DNA of 34,302 bases from Cyanocohniella sp. LLY (GCA_022241785.1 JAKOMP010000070.1:1-34302); one strand, 5' to 3'; shown: positions 1 to 9,890, counted from the first letter of the stretch. The notes: generated by a model not told the origin, from the sequence alone. Translations and numbers: made by a program.

Positions 1-89
1 GTTATAATTATTTCTTCCCCAACAAGTTCTTGAAAATCTAACACTTTCATATCGGGGAGATTCAAGATTTGCTCTACAGGAAACTTCAT
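1..89 (-). CDS. Transposase N-terminus, ISL3-like (partial)
   Basis: An open frame starts at the ATG at 87-89 on the minus strand and runs off the left edge after 29 codons. The visible N-terminus contains ILNLPDMKVLDFQEL, which resembles the start of ISL3-family transposases of filamentous cyanobacteria (recognised from memory). ISL3 transposases move their insertion sequence by a DDE mechanism and carry a zinc finger just after this segment; neither is inside the window. No terminal inverted repeat could be recognised between the start codon and the neighbouring kinase gene. A non-transposase protein cannot be excluded from 29 residues. Confidence 0.5.
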   Translation of the reverse strand, partial: MKFPVEQILNLPDMKVLDFQELVGEEIII

Positions 90-390
90 CGTAAATACCT
101 GAAAACTAACAATTTTATAATATAAATTATAATTTTGGTATTTTTACATAATGCTTAATATCTCTTAAATACTTGCCAAATCTAAATCGTAGGCATTATT
201 GTCTTTAAATCATAGCCCTTATAATTCAGTTAATTTTCATAATCACCATAAAAGTAACCGAAGAACCAGACAATCTTTTCCCCAATGATTTTGGATGTCC
301 GAAAAGGCCATCGCCCTGGAGTTGGGTAAAAGTATTGCAAGTATCAGTAGGGAGAGAGAAAAAGACTTATCAAAACTGTATGGCATCACA
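90..390. other. AT-rich gap; possible SLH-domain remnant
   Basis: This gap between the truncated transposase and the giant kinase has no intact gene. On the minus strand, about 243-315, a frame reads MAFSDIQNHWGKDCLV before diverging. That resembles the opening of an S-layer homology (SLH) domain (FSDIQ-HWA...). The frame overlaps the kinase C-terminus upstream and stops quickly downstream, so it is at best a fragment of a lost gene. The rest is AT-rich sequence without a recognisable terminator or repeat. Confidence 0.25.
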
Positions 391-3300
391 TTAAACATCT
401 CCCTGTTGGTTCTGAGTCGGGGACAAAATCGGTAAGGTGATGACAAATTCAGTTCCTTCACCGAGTGTAGAATTTACATTCAGTGAACCGTGATGTTTTT
501 CTACGACAATTTGCCGAGCGATCGCTAGTCCTAAGCCTGTGCCTTTACCAACAGTTTTAGTAGTAAATAAATGGTCAAATATTTTTTGTTTGACTTGTTC
601 ATTCATCCCTATACCGTTATCAGCAATGGTAATTTTTACTTGGTTATTTATCATTAAGGTTTTAATGGAAATTTGCGGGGAATCAGCTTGAATTTCCTCA
701 AAACTGCGTCCGTTGTTTGATTCTTCTAATGCATCAATGGCATTGGCTAGAATATTCATAAATACCTGGTTTAATTGCCCAGGAAAACATTCAATATGTG
801 GTAAATCGCCATATTCTTTGATGACTTCAATGACTGGATGCTGTTCATTTGCCTTGAGACGGTGTTTCAAAATTAAAATTGTGCTGTCAATACCTTCGTG
901 AATTTTAAATAGCACTTTATAGTCTTTATCAGCACGGGAAAAAGTGCGGAGACTGGTGCTGATATTTTTCAGGCGATCGCAAGCCATGACCATTGAGTCA
1001 ATCATTTTGGGAAAATCTTCTAAACTATAATCCAAGTCAATTTCTTCGGCATGTTCTAAAATTTCCTCTCCAGGATTAGTTAAACTTTTCTGATATATTT
1101 TTAGGTGGTCAACAATATCAGAAAATGTGGGTTTAGCTTGTTTGAGACTTGCCGAAATAAAGCCGAGGGGATTATTCATTTCATGGGCTATTCCTGCGAC
1201 TAAGTTACCCAGTGCCGACATTTTTTCGCTTTGGACAATTTGCAATTGTGCTTGTTGTAAATCTTGTAAGGCTTGTTGGGCTTGTTGGTAAAGTCTGGCA
1301 TTTTCTAGAGATATTGCAGCTTGCGAAGAAAGTAAGTTAATTACTTGTAAACCTTCCTGGGTAAATACTCCAGAAGTGATTTGATTTTCCAGATATAAGA
1401 TACCTACTAAATGCCCTTGGTTCACAATTGGCGTACATAATACACTTTTTGGTTGATGTTTGAGCATATATTCGGCAATTAAACCAGGAATCTCTGTTTG
1501 CAAATTGTCAATTACAACTGTTTCTTGGGTATTCTTGACGTAATTAATGATTTTTCTGGGTATATATTCACAAGTATCAATTAATTCTGAAGTTAGAATA
1601 TTTTGAATTTCACCTTGGGGGTTATTGTCATGACTAATAAAAGTAATTGCTCGTATTTGCCAAGTATTAACTGACAGTAAATCTCGCTGGAGAGTATCCT
1701 TTTCTTGGGGGAGAATTAAGATAGCTTTTTTCGCCCCAGAGGTTTCTAGGATAATTTTTGTGAGGTTAGTAATTAATTCATCTAATTCGATACTGCTAGA
1801 TATGGCTTGAGCAGCTTTAAGGACAGAAGTAAAATCAAGAATATCGGAAATACTGCTGCTACCTTGGCTGGAAGTGTCAGTTGTTCTAGCAAGGAAAGTA
1901 TGGGTAACATTCGCAATAGTTTCTAATGGATTGAGGTTGGCTCGTCGTTGTTGTAGAATGGGTTTGAGAAGTAGAGGATAGCGTTTTTCCAAGTCATCTG
2001 TTTTAGCTTTTGCTCCCCACCGAGCATAGCAATAGTATGCTTCTTGCATATATGTTGGGGCAATTTTTTCTTTACCCCAGTCAAGGTAAAATTTAGCTGC
2101 AAGTTCATTGGCTAAGGCTTCTTCTTGAATATAACCATTTTCTTTAGCGTTAGAAATAGCCAGATCATAAAATTCTATCGCCTCAATTTTTCGCTCTAAC
2201 ACTCGATGTAGTTCGGCTGCAATTAAATAGAATTTGTGCAATTGATTGGCTGGAGCATAATCAGCCCACTTTTTCATCTTTTCTTGATTGGTATTTACCC
2301 GTTCAAGAATGCGTTGTTGTTCTATTTTTGCAACTTGGGAATAAATAGCTAAATTTGCCAGAGAATCATAGGTGTAAAAGACGGGAATTAAAGACATTCC
2401 TGTAGCTGCACCTAAGCATGTTTCTAGCGTCCTAGCAGTGGCGATCGCCTGCTCAATTTGCCCAAATAAATAACACAGGACTAGTTTACTGACATTAAAG
2501 TAGCATAGTGCTGTTTGATTCCCCGCCGCCAAAAAAAGCGGTAGATGCTCTACTTCATTAAAAGTATCACCAGCAAACTGCCAGGCTTGAGAAGAATTAC
2601 TTAACAAGTTTAAAATGGCTTGTTGAAAAATTGCTCCCTGCTTAGACATTGTTTCTTGTTTGAGTTGCACAAATTGGGTACAAATAGCCGCACCCTCTCG
2701 ACTCAGATCATTCAGTTCTTTGCCGGCAAACCAAGCGTGCATCAGGTAAAGAACAGCACAAATGCCACCCCATTCTAAATCTCCCACTTCCAAACCAATT
2801 TGGTAACCCTCTCGGAAATAAGTCAAGGTGTTAACAAGTGGCTCTTGCCAATGGGAAATGCAGCAGTTCACCTGTCCATAGGTTCTGGCTTTGAGTCTTT
2901 TGGTATCGAGTTGTTCAAGTAACAAAAGTGCTAGTTGACCAAATTGATAGCCCGTTTCAATGTCTCCCGCCATCCCGCAGAGAATAATTCCATAACCGCA
3001 ATAGCCATCAGGAGAAAATAAGCTATTGCCATATTGCAACGATATCTTGACTTGTTCGAGCATGACTAGGGGCAACAATGTCGGTGCTGCGATATAAGCA
3101 GAAGCCGTTACACTGGCGAGCAGCCCCATAATTGCTAACTGCTTGGCATCGGACATCTGCGGTAGAGCCATCAAATCTAGTGGCTGTCTACCAGCTAACA
3201 GCGATAAGGTTTCCCCTATTGCCCGCCCAATATCCTGTTCGTTGGGTTGTTCTGGAAAATTGACCCCCAACTGTTGCAAAATTTGCAAGGCAATTGAAAT

Positions 3301-5886
3301 TGCTTTTGCCGGTTGAGCTTGTGCTTGGGCAGCTTGGATTTGAATTTCGTAAACCTTAACTCGATCTAATAAGGTTTTGGTGTGTTCGAGAATTATGTCT
3401 GCTAAATCTGCCATTTGCAGAAAATCGCCGCTGAGATAAGCTGCTTCAGTCGCGGCTGTATGCAATTCCAAATTCAGATCGTACTGTGTTTGCCAGGGAT
3501 TTTCCGTCAGCAAGTTGATGCCTGTAGTCAAATATGCCAGTGATGCGGCATAGGCTGTGGAATTTCTGGCTTTCTGTCCAGCTTGCAAATTTAGTTGGGC
3601 AAGTTGTATTTGTTCACATGGGTTGACAATCAGAGATTTAGCTATGTTGAGTTGGTTGACAATCTCAAATAGCTTTTCTTCTTGCTGGGTAACAGGGGTA
3701 TGTTTCAACATCAGTTGCCCAATTGCCAGGTGAGTTGCCTGCTTTTGCTCGGTGGGAATTAGAGAATAGGCAGCTTGTTGAATGCGATCGTGCAGAAACC
3801 GATAGGCGACATTTTCGCTGTTGCCAGTATTCCCATCTACTTCATCGTGGCTGAGATAAAATTTATATACTTCACTTTGCGGCAGAATCAGTCCTTCCTG
3901 TAAAGCTTTCCACAAAGCCACCGCCGCATCTGCTTCTGATTGTTTAGAAACAATTGCCAAGGTGACTAAATCAAATTGGTTACCAATACAAGCTGCTAGT
4001 TTGAGTACATTTTGGGTTTCTCTAGGTAATTTCTGCAACTGCTGGGCCATAAACTCCACCACATCATCGGTGAGGGATAGGGCTTTGATTTGGGCAATAT
4101 CACTTTCCCAATAGCCGTGGTGGCGATTAAATGTAATGTGTCCATCGTCGTGCAATGCTTTGAGAAACTGTGTGATAAAAAAGGGATTACCTTGGGTTTT
4201 GCGGTCAATTAATTGCGTTAAGGGATGCGATCGCTCGGTGGCACAATGTAAAGTATCAGCAACCAACTGATTCGTCTGACTCAAGGCTAGTGGGGCGAGG
4301 GTAATGGTATTGACAGTTTTCCCGGTTTGCTTTAAATCCTCCACCGTTAACATCAAAGGATGTGCAGGCGAAACCTCATTATCTCGATAAGCTCCCAACA
4401 ACAGCAGATAATTTTTATCCTCCATTAAGAGTTTCATCAAATGCAGCGAAGCCAAATCTGCCCACTGCAAATCATCGAGAAACATGACTAACGGATGTTC
4501 TGCGGTGGTAAAGACAGCAATAAACTTTTGGAACAATAAGTTAAACCGATTCTGTGCTGCTGTTCCTGATATTTCTGGTGTCGGGGGTTGTTTACCAATA
4601 ATTCTTTCTAGTTCCGGAATGACTTCAATCAGCACCTGTCCATTGTCTCCCACGGCTGCGAGAATCTTAGCTTGCCATTGCACCAATTGTGCGTCAGACT
4701 CCGATAACAATTGCCCCATTAAATCCCGCAGGGCTTGGACAAAGGCTGATAAAGGAATATTGCGATTGAATTGGTCAAATTTACCTTTAATAAAATACCC
4801 TTGCTGCCGAGTAATTGGCTTGTGGACTTCATTGACAACAGCGGTTTTACCAATGCCGGAAAATCCCGCAATCAGCATCATTTCGGATATACCATTGGCA
4901 GCGCGCTCAAAAGCTTGCAGCAAGGTGGTAACTTCTGGTTCCCGCCCATAGAGTTTTTCGGGAATGAGGAAGCGATCGCACAAATCCCGCTGACCAATGG
5001 TAAAGTCTGTGATTTCACCGATATCTTTTAATTGAGATAAACAAGTTTCTAAATCATGCTTTAATCCCAAAGCACTCTGATATCTATCCTCGGCATTCTT
5101 CGCCATGAGTTTCATGACGATATCCGACAGCACTTGGGGAATCTCTTTCCCTTCGGCTCCGCTCAGGGTGAACCTGTTACCCAATGCCATCGGTGTTTTA
5201 GCAATATGCCAATGAACCAACTCCATCGGATCATCAGAGATAAATGGCAACTCCCCGGTTAATAATTCGTAAAATGTCACACCCAGAGAATAAAAATCGC
5301 TGCGGTAGTCAATTCCTCGGTTCATTCTGCCAGTTTGTTCTGGGGAAATATAAGCGAGAGTTCCTTCTAAAACATTCGGACTTTTGATTTCTGGGGTTTC
5401 TTTGGGAAGTAATGAAGCGATACTAAAGTCAATCAGTTGGACTTGTTTGGTTTCTGCATGAATTAGGATGTTCGCAGGTTTGATGTCTTTGTGCAGTAGA
5501 CAATTATGGTGTAAATCGTAGAGAATGTGGCTTAATTGGATGGCGATCGCTAAAAATTCGTCTAGGTGGAGAGTAGTGGTTTTAATATATTCTCGTAAAG
5601 AAATTCCCCCAATATCTTCCATCACTAAAATATACGCATTACCATAGGTTTCTAATGATAAGGGATGAATGATCCCGGGCATATGGAGATTTTTACTAAT
5701 GGTATATTGGTTACGAAATTGCAATAATTCGTGAAAGCTGGGATATTCACAAATCAAAAGTTTAATCACCACTGCCAGGGTATCTTGTTCTCGGATAGCT
5801 CTATATACTCTGGTTCTAGAGCCTGCATACAGTTGAGATGTAATTTGATATCCGGGAATTATGGGGTAAGGAGTTACAGTAGCCAT
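391..5886 (-). CDS. Hybrid Ser/Thr kinase - AAA ATPase - GAF - histidine kinase
   Basis: This 1831-residue signalling protein belongs to the HstK-like family of large hybrid kinases common in Nostocales. An N-terminal Ser/Thr kinase domain (about 8-275) shows HKDIKPANIL, then DFS where DFG is usual, and SPEQTGRMNRGIDYRSDFYSLG. Its glycine-rich loop is poor (YAGSRTRVYRA). A STAND/AAA-type ATPase follows (about 310-600) with Walker A GFSGIGKT and Walker B VMFLDDLQWAD. A long helical, TPR-like region precedes a GAF domain (about 1340-1510). The C-terminus is a histidine kinase: H-box GNLVAGIAHEMNNPLG, N-box NILANAIDAL, then DNGIGM and GKGTGLGLAI. There is no transmembrane segment, so it is probably cytosolic. 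Input ligand and phosphotransfer partner are unknown; no response regulator lies nearby. It is divergent from ycf46 across 135 bp. Confidence 0.93.
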   Translation of the reverse strand: MATVTPYPIIPGYQITSQLYAGSRTRVYRAIREQDTLAVVIKLLICEYPSFHELLQFRNQYTISKNLHMPGIIHPLSLETYGNAYILVMEDIGGISLREYIKTTTLHLDEFLAIAIQLSHILYDLHHNCLLHKDIKPANILIHAETKQVQLIDFSIASLLPKETPEIKSPNVLEGTLAYISPEQTGRMNRGIDYRSDFYSLGVTFYELLTGELPFISDDPMELVHWHIAKTPMALGNRFTLSGAEGKEIPQVLSDIVMKLMAKNAEDRYQSALGLKHDLETCLSQLKDIGEITDFTIGQRDLCDRFLIPEKLYGREPEVTTLLQAFERAANGISEMMLIAGFSGIGKTAVVNEVHKPITRQQGYFIKGKFDQFNRNIPLSAFVQALRDLMGQLLSESDAQLVQWQAKILAAVGDNGQVLIEVIPELERIIGKQPPTPEISGTAAQNRFNLLFQKFIAVFTTAEHPLVMFLDDLQWADLASLHLMKLLMEDKNYLLLLGAYRDNEVSPAHPLMLTVEDLKQTGKTVNTITLAPLALSQTNQLVADTLHCATERSHPLTQLIDRKTQGNPFFITQFLKALHDDGHITFNRHHGYWESDIAQIKALSLTDDVVEFMAQQLQKLPRETQNVLKLAACIGNQFDLVTLAIVSKQSEADAAVALWKALQEGLILPQSEVYKFYLSHDEVDGNTGNSENVAYRFLHDRIQQAAYSLIPTEQKQATHLAIGQLMLKHTPVTQQEEKLFEIVNQLNIAKSLIVNPCEQIQLAQLNLQAGQKARNSTAYAASLAYLTTGINLLTENPWQTQYDLNLELHTAATEAAYLSGDFLQMADLADIILEHTKTLLDRVKVYEIQIQAAQAQAQPAKAISIALQILQQLGVNFPEQPNEQDIGRAIGETLSLLAGRQPLDLMALPQMSDAKQLAIMGLLASVTASAYIAAPTLLPLVMLEQVKISLQYGNSLFSPDGYCGYGIILCGMAGDIETGYQFGQLALLLLEQLDTKRLKARTYGQVNCCISHWQEPLVNTLTYFREGYQIGLEVGDLEWGGICAVLYLMHAWFAGKELNDLSREGAAICTQFVQLKQETMSKQGAIFQQAILNLLSNSSQAWQFAGDTFNEVEHLPLFLAAGNQTALCYFNVSKLVLCYLFGQIEQAIATARTLETCLGAATGMSLIPVFYTYDSLANLAIYSQVAKIEQQRILERVNTNQEKMKKWADYAPANQLHKFYLIAAELHRVLERKIEAIEFYDLAISNAKENGYIQEEALANELAAKFYLDWGKEKIAPTYMQEAYYCYARWGAKAKTDDLEKRYPLLLKPILQQRRANLNPLETIANVTHTFLARTTDTSSQGSSSISDILDFTSVLKAAQAISSSIELDELITNLTKIILETSGAKKAILILPQEKDTLQRDLLSVNTWQIRAITFISHDNNPQGEIQNILTSELIDTCEYIPRKIINYVKNTQETVVIDNLQTEIPGLIAEYMLKHQPKSVLCTPIVNQGHLVGILYLENQITSGVFTQEGLQVINLLSSQAAISLENARLYQQAQQALQDLQQAQLQIVQSEKMSALGNLVAGIAHEMNNPLGFISASLKQAKPTFSDIVDHLKIYQKSLTNPGEEILEHAEEIDLDYSLEDFPKMIDSMVMACDRLKNISTSLRTFSRADKDYKVLFKIHEGIDSTILILKHRLKANEQHPVIEVIKEYGDLPHIECFPGQLNQVFMNILANAIDALEESNNGRSFEEIQADSPQISIKTLMINNQVKITIADNGIGMNEQVKQKIFDHLFTTKTVGKGTGLGLAIARQIVVEKHHGSLNVNSTLGEGTEFVITLPILSPTQNQQGDV

Positions 5887-6021
5887 TTATACATACCTTG
5901 TCTACAAGTTTGTTTTTGCTTAACAAAACTAGTATTCCCATCAAATAGATGTTTACTAACGAAAGGAAAAGAGCGTAAATGTGCTGAACAATGGGAGAAG
6001 AACTAAGAACTTTACTTACTT

Positions 6022-7536
6022 ATGAATTTCCGTGAAGAATTTAAACTACTACTGCGCGCCCGCTACCCTTTAATTTATATCCCCACTTATGAAGAAGAAC
6101 GGGTAGAAACCGCTATTCGAGAAGAAGCCACCAACCAAGGTAACCGCCCAGTTTACACCTGGGATTTTGTTGATGGTTATCAGGGAAATCCCAATGATAC
6201 TGGTTTCGGTAAACGTAATCCTTTACAAGCTTTAGAATTTATCGAAAAATTGCCAGCTTCCGCCCCAGCAGTCTTGATTTTACGGGATTATCATCGCTTT
6301 TTAGAAGATGTAGCCATCGCCCGTAAACTCCGCAACTTGGCTAGACTGCTAAAATCTCAGCCGAAAAATATAGTATTGCTATCGCCGCGCATTGCGATTC
6401 CTGACGATTTAACCGAAGTGCTGACAGTTGTGGAGTTTCCCTTACCCGCAGCCCCAGAAATTAAAACAGAAATAGAACGATTACTACAAGCTACTAGCAA
6501 TAACTCGCTTTCTGGCAAAATCTTGGATGACTTGGTGCGCTCTTGTCAAGGTCTATCTATGGAACGCATTCGCCGAGTTTTAGCGAGAGCGATCGCCTCC
6601 CACGGAGAATTGCGGCCAGAAGACGTAGACTTAGTTTTGGAAGAAAAACGCCAAACTATTCGCCAAACCCAAATCCTGGACTTTTACCCCGTCACTGAGC
6701 AAATTTCTGATATAGGGGGACTAGATAACCTCAAAGACTGGCTAATTCGCCGGGGAGGCTCATTTACAGAACGTGCGCGCCAGTATGGATTACCCCATCC
6801 CCGTGGTTTAATGTTGGTGGGTATTCAAGGAACTGGTAAATCGTTAACAGCAAAAGCGATCGCTCATCATTGGCATTTACCCCTACTGCGTTTGGATGTG
6901 GGACGTTTATTTGGGGGTTTAGTGGGTGAATCAGAATCCCGCACCCGCCAAATGATTCAAGTAGCTGAAGCCCTCGCCCCCTGTGTATTGTGGATTGATG
7001 AAATAGATAAAGCCTTTTCGGGACTGGGTAGTAAAGGTGATGCGGGAACAACTAGCCGGGTATTTGGGACATTTATTACCTGGCTAGCCGAAAAAACCTC
7101 ACCTGTATTTGTTGTATCTACCGCTAACAACATCCAAGCTTTACCGCCGGAAATGTTACGCAAAGGGCGATTTGATGAAATTTTCTTTGTGGGTTTACCT
7201 ACCCAAGAAGAGAGAAAAGCCATTTTCAACGTTCATTTATCCCGACTGCGCCCCCATAACTTGAAAGGATATGATATTGAGCGGCTAGCTTATGAAACAC
7301 CCGATTTTTCTGGCGCAGAAATTGAGCAGACTTTGATTGAAGCAATGCACATTGGATTTAGCCAAAACCGGGATTTCACTACTGATGATATTTTAGAATC
7401 AGCCAGTCAAATTATCCCTTTGGCACGAACGGCTGTAGAGCAAATCCAGGAATTACAAGAATGGGCTGCGGCGGGAAGGGCGCGTTTAGCCTCAAAACAC
7501 AGTCCTTTAAGCAATGCTTTCGGTAAACTCAGCTAA
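6022..7536 (+). CDS. ycf46: AAA+ ATPase Ycf46
   Basis: This 504-residue protein matches the Ycf46 family (Slr0374-like) found in cyanobacteria and some red-lineage plastids. The family-typical N-terminus FREEFKLLLRARYPLIYI is followed by an N-terminal domain of about 220 residues. The C-terminal AAA+ module has Walker A GIQGTGKS (about 267), Walker B VLWIDEIDKAF (about 325) and an arginine-finger region LRKGRFDE. The closing helical lid is of the FtsH/Cdc48 type. Family members have been linked to photosynthesis and inorganic-carbon responses, but the molecular substrate is not known. The ATG start gives the normal family N-terminus. It shares the divergent region 5887-6021 with the giant kinase. 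Confidence 0.93.
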   Translation: MNFREEFKLLLRARYPLIYIPTYEEERVETAIREEATNQGNRPVYTWDFVDGYQGNPNDTGFGKRNPLQALEFIEKLPASAPAVLILRDYHRFLEDVAIARKLRNLARLLKSQPKNIVLLSPRIAIPDDLTEVLTVVEFPLPAAPEIKTEIERLLQATSNNSLSGKILDDLVRSCQGLSMERIRRVLARAIASHGELRPEDVDLVLEEKRQTIRQTQILDFYPVTEQISDIGGLDNLKDWLIRRGGSFTERARQYGLPHPRGLMLVGIQGTGKSLTAKAIAHHWHLPLLRLDVGRLFGGLVGESESRTRQMIQVAEALAPCVLWIDEIDKAFSGLGSKGDAGTTSRVFGTFITWLAEKTSPVFVVSTANNIQALPPEMLRKGRFDEIFFVGLPTQEERKAIFNVHLSRLRPHNLKGYDIERLAYETPDFSGAEIEQTLIEAMHIGFSQNRDFTTDDILESASQIIPLARTAVEQIQELQEWAAAGRARLASKHSPLSNAFGKLS

Positions 7537-7652
7537 CGCATCCAGCAATAGCTACAATCAAGAAGTAATTAATCATTCTTACTTATGTCAATAGTCAATT
7601 TTTAATCATGAATTACTATTGACTATTGACTACTGGTGATCAGGTTTTAATT

Positions 7653-8120
7653 ATGCTTTCTGGTTTACTAAAGTTTATACTTGGCGTTTTCTTAGCGATG
7701 GCAGTTTTATTGGGTAGCGGTGTCGCAGTTGCACTTTATTTCATGAATCGCAGTTCTACACCACCTCCTAGGCCTCTTTTTGCCAACGATACTCCCTCGT
7801 TGGGAATCGCCGCACCCAAAGCAACGGAGGTACAGGCTAGCCCAACCCCCCCTCCTACTGCTACTCCTACGCCTACCCCCACTCCTACCCCTACAGAAAC
7901 ATTACCACCAGGAGCTTACCGAGGACGTGTTACTTGGTCTCAAGGCTTAAGTGTGCGCGCTGAACCCAACCAAGATGCTCAACGTGTCGCTGGGGCTGCT
8001 TTTGATGAAGAAGTTATTATCTTAGAAGAAAGTCCAGATAAAAGCTGGCAAAAAATTCGCCTCCAAGGTCAACAAGAAGGTTGGGTAAGAACAGGTAATA
8101 CTCAAAGAATTAATGATTAA
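7653..8120 (+). CDS. Membrane-anchored SH3b-domain protein
   Basis: A single N-terminal hydrophobic segment (about residues 5-28) should act as a signal anchor. A Pro/Thr-rich linker with repeated TP units (about 58-85) leads to a bacterial SH3 domain at the C-terminus (about 90-150, ending in a GWVRTGNTQRI-type strand). Such proteins usually sit in the periplasm or cell wall and bind peptidoglycan or other wall ligands; the ligand here is unknown. I chose the ATG at 7653 because the hydrophobic segment follows directly. An upstream TTG at 7626 lies in a TTGACTATTGACTA-type intergenic repeat and is unlikely to be used. The gene stands alone between ycf46 and the convergent glutathione transferase. 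Confidence 0.75.
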   Translation: MLSGLLKFILGVFLAMAVLLGSGVAVALYFMNRSSTPPPRPLFANDTPSLGIAAPKATEVQASPTPPPTATPTPTPTPTPTETLPPGAYRGRVTWSQGLSVRAEPNQDAQRVAGAAFDEEVIILEESPDKSWQKIRLQGQQEGWVRTGNTQRIND

Positions 8121-8185
8121 CTCCTAATCAAGAGGAAACAGGGAGTCATGAGAAAGGCTTTCGGCTTGTGTGCAAAACCTTCGCC

Positions 8186-9154
8186 CTATCTCCCCACCTC
8201 TTCCCGATTATGGGGTGCATCAAAATCAATCACCGGGCCTTTGGGTACAATGCGCGTAGGGTTCACATGAGGATGGCTTTTGTAATAATGCCGTTTAATA
8301 TGGTCAAAATTACAAGTTGCTTTTACCCCTGGCAATTGATAAAGTTCCTTCAAATAATTCCACAAATTAGGATATTCTACAATTCGGTGTAAGTTGCATT
8401 TAAAATGCACATAATAAACTGCATCAAACCGCAACAAAGTAGTGAACATACACCAGTCGGCTTCAGTAATTTGATCGCCGCAAAGATAGCGTTGTTTTCC
8501 TAAAATATTTTCCCAGTCATCAAGAGCCGCAAATAATTCTGTGACGGCTTCATCATAAGCCGACTGAGTAGTAGCAAATCCCGCCCGGTATACACCGTTA
8601 TTTATCGGTTGATAAATTGCGTCAATAGTCTCGTCAATTATTTTTTGTAAGTGTTCTGGATAAAAATTGATATCTTGTTTAGCGAAATCATTAAATTCTG
8701 TATCAAACATCCGGATGATTTCACGGGATTCATTATTAACAATTGTCCCCTTTTGCTTATCCCATAATACTGGCACTGTTACCCGTCCACTGTATTTAGG
8801 GTCAGCTTTGAGATACAATTGCCAAAGATATTGAGTACCGTTAACTGTATCAGGAATCGCCCCTGGCTCGTCGTTAAATTCCCAACTGTTTTGATCAATT
8901 TCTGCTGCAACTACCGATAGGCTAATGACATCTTCTAGTCCCTTTAATTGGCGAATAATTGCCGTCCGACAAGCCCACGGACAAGCCCAAGAAATATACA
9001 AATGATAGCGCCCAGGTTCCGCTGGAAAACCACTAGAGCCATCGGCCGTAATTTGCTCACGAAAGGTTGTTGATGGGCGAATAAATTTGCCTTCTGAATC
9101 TTCTTGTTCCCTTCTAGATATCCACTGACCATCCTTGAGGATTCCCAAACCCAT
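8186..9154 (-). CDS. yqjG: Glutathionyl-hydroquinone reductase (Xi-class GST)
   Basis: This 322-residue protein belongs to the ECM4/YqjG (Xi-class) glutathione transferases. They use glutathione and an active-site Cys to reduce S-glutathionyl-(chloro)hydroquinones in the cytosol. The N-terminal thioredoxin-like domain carries the family Cys motif as WACPWACR, where WACPWAHR is more common; the first Cys is the catalytic one. The central NNESREIIRMFD and the C-terminal helical domain (EADWCMFTTLLRFDAVYYVHFKCN) are typical, as is the length. A YdhR-like pseudogene ends 2 bases upstream on the same strand, so the two were probably one operon. The symbol is borrowed from E. coli. Confidence 0.9.
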   Translation of the reverse strand: MGLGILKDGQWISRREQEDSEGKFIRPSTTFREQITADGSSGFPAEPGRYHLYISWACPWACRTAIIRQLKGLEDVISLSVVAAEIDQNSWEFNDEPGAIPDTVNGTQYLWQLYLKADPKYSGRVTVPVLWDKQKGTIVNNESREIIRMFDTEFNDFAKQDINFYPEHLQKIIDETIDAIYQPINNGVYRAGFATTQSAYDEAVTELFAALDDWENILGKQRYLCGDQITEADWCMFTTLLRFDAVYYVHFKCNLHRIVEYPNLWNYLKELYQLPGVKATCNFDHIKRHYYKSHPHVNPTRIVPKGPVIDFDAPHNREEVGR

Positions 9155-9156
9155 AT

Positions 9157-9471
9157 CTATACTCCTTTATAAAATGGGGAATTCATACCGATGCTAGCTT
9201 CTTGGGTTGTGTGACCATCGAATAGCCTAACAGTGAGATTTCCATTAACCTGTTTAGCAAATGGAATCAGTAAATTATCAATATAATTTTGGGCATTTTC
9301 TAGAGAATCAAATTCATAAAAACCACCCAAAGTATTAGTATTTAACCCACTTAACCAAGTTTTAGATTGTCATCCTGGAAATTTTTTCATTTCTACATTG
9401 ATAGAACGCCAATCAATTTCACAAAAAGGAATCGATACTTGATATTCGGCGTATATGAATACTTGACTCAT
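9157..9471 (-). pseudogene. YdhR-like monooxygenase-fold protein, in-frame stop
   Basis: Reading from the ATG at 9471, the frame gives MSQVFIYAEYQVSIP, then a TGA at 9370-9372 (codon 34). It continues open as QSKTWLSGLNTNTLGGFYEF and on to a TAG at 9157. The C-terminal part matches the YdhR/ABM-like small mono-oxygenase fold, with its K-W...GG-YEF core and a helix resembling ENAQNYIDNLLIPF. In relatives the position of the stop would fall in a PGL-K-W segment, so a single TTA/TTG-to-TGA change explains it. No frameshift is needed: 105 codons span start to stop. It ends 2 bases before the hydroquinone reductase start. It could be a recent pseudogene or a sequencing error. Confidence 0.7.
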
Positions 9472-9512
9472 GGCTATGATTCATTTGATCCTAAATTTTG
9501 CAGCAATGATCC

Positions 9513-9806
9513 CTACTCATTGCTGTTAAGGATTTTTGGAACTTTAAAAAATTCGCCTTCTTGTTCAGGCGCACTATTCAGAATGGCTTCTCGCTCAGGA
9601 TATGGTTGCAACTCATCTTCTCTAGTGACATTGCTGACATCAATTGCCCGTGTTGTTGGGGTCACATTACTAACATCAACTGCATTCAACTGTTCAATAT
9701 AATCCAGAATGCTTCCCAATTGGGTAGTAAATTGCTCTTCTTCTTGTGGTGTTAATTCTAAACGGGCAAGAAGGGCTACTTTGCGAACTTGTTCACGATC
9801 AATCAT
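9513..9806 (-). CDS. gatC: Asp/Glu-tRNA amidotransferase subunit C
   Basis: This 97-residue subunit of GatCAB stabilises the amidase GatA. The complex converts Glu-tRNA(Gln), and in some species Asp-tRNA(Asn), to the correctly charged form in the cytosol. The sequence shows the family pattern: [20 protein letters not shown] near the N-terminus, [15 protein letters not shown] in the middle, and the closing [11 protein letters not shown]. The ATG at 9806 gives the normal family start (MIDREQV); an upstream TTG would add eight residues of intergenic repeat. gatA and gatB are not in the window. Its upstream flank (about 9815-9890) is low-complexity TTATCAGTTATCAGT-type repeat sequence. Confidence 0.93.
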   Translation of the reverse strand: MIDREQVRKVALLARLELTPQEEEQFTTQLGSILDYIEQLNAVDVSNVTPTTRAIDVSNVTREDELQPYPEREAILNSAPEQEGEFFKVPKILNSNE

Positions 9807-9890
9807 GGTTTTTTCGTTATTAGTTATCAATTATCAGTTATCAGTGGCCAGCTATTTTCAGTTTACTGTTCACCGATAACTGACCACTGA

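Noticed and set aside
4484-4951. Plus-strand frame of 155 codons inside the giant kinase gene
   Set aside because: Antisense to the conserved ATPase domain; the Ser/Cys/Asn-rich product has no domain pattern.
9370-9372. TGA read as selenocysteine in the YdhR-like gene
   Set aside because: No SECIS-like hairpin follows, and the family has a Leu-type residue rather than Cys at this place.
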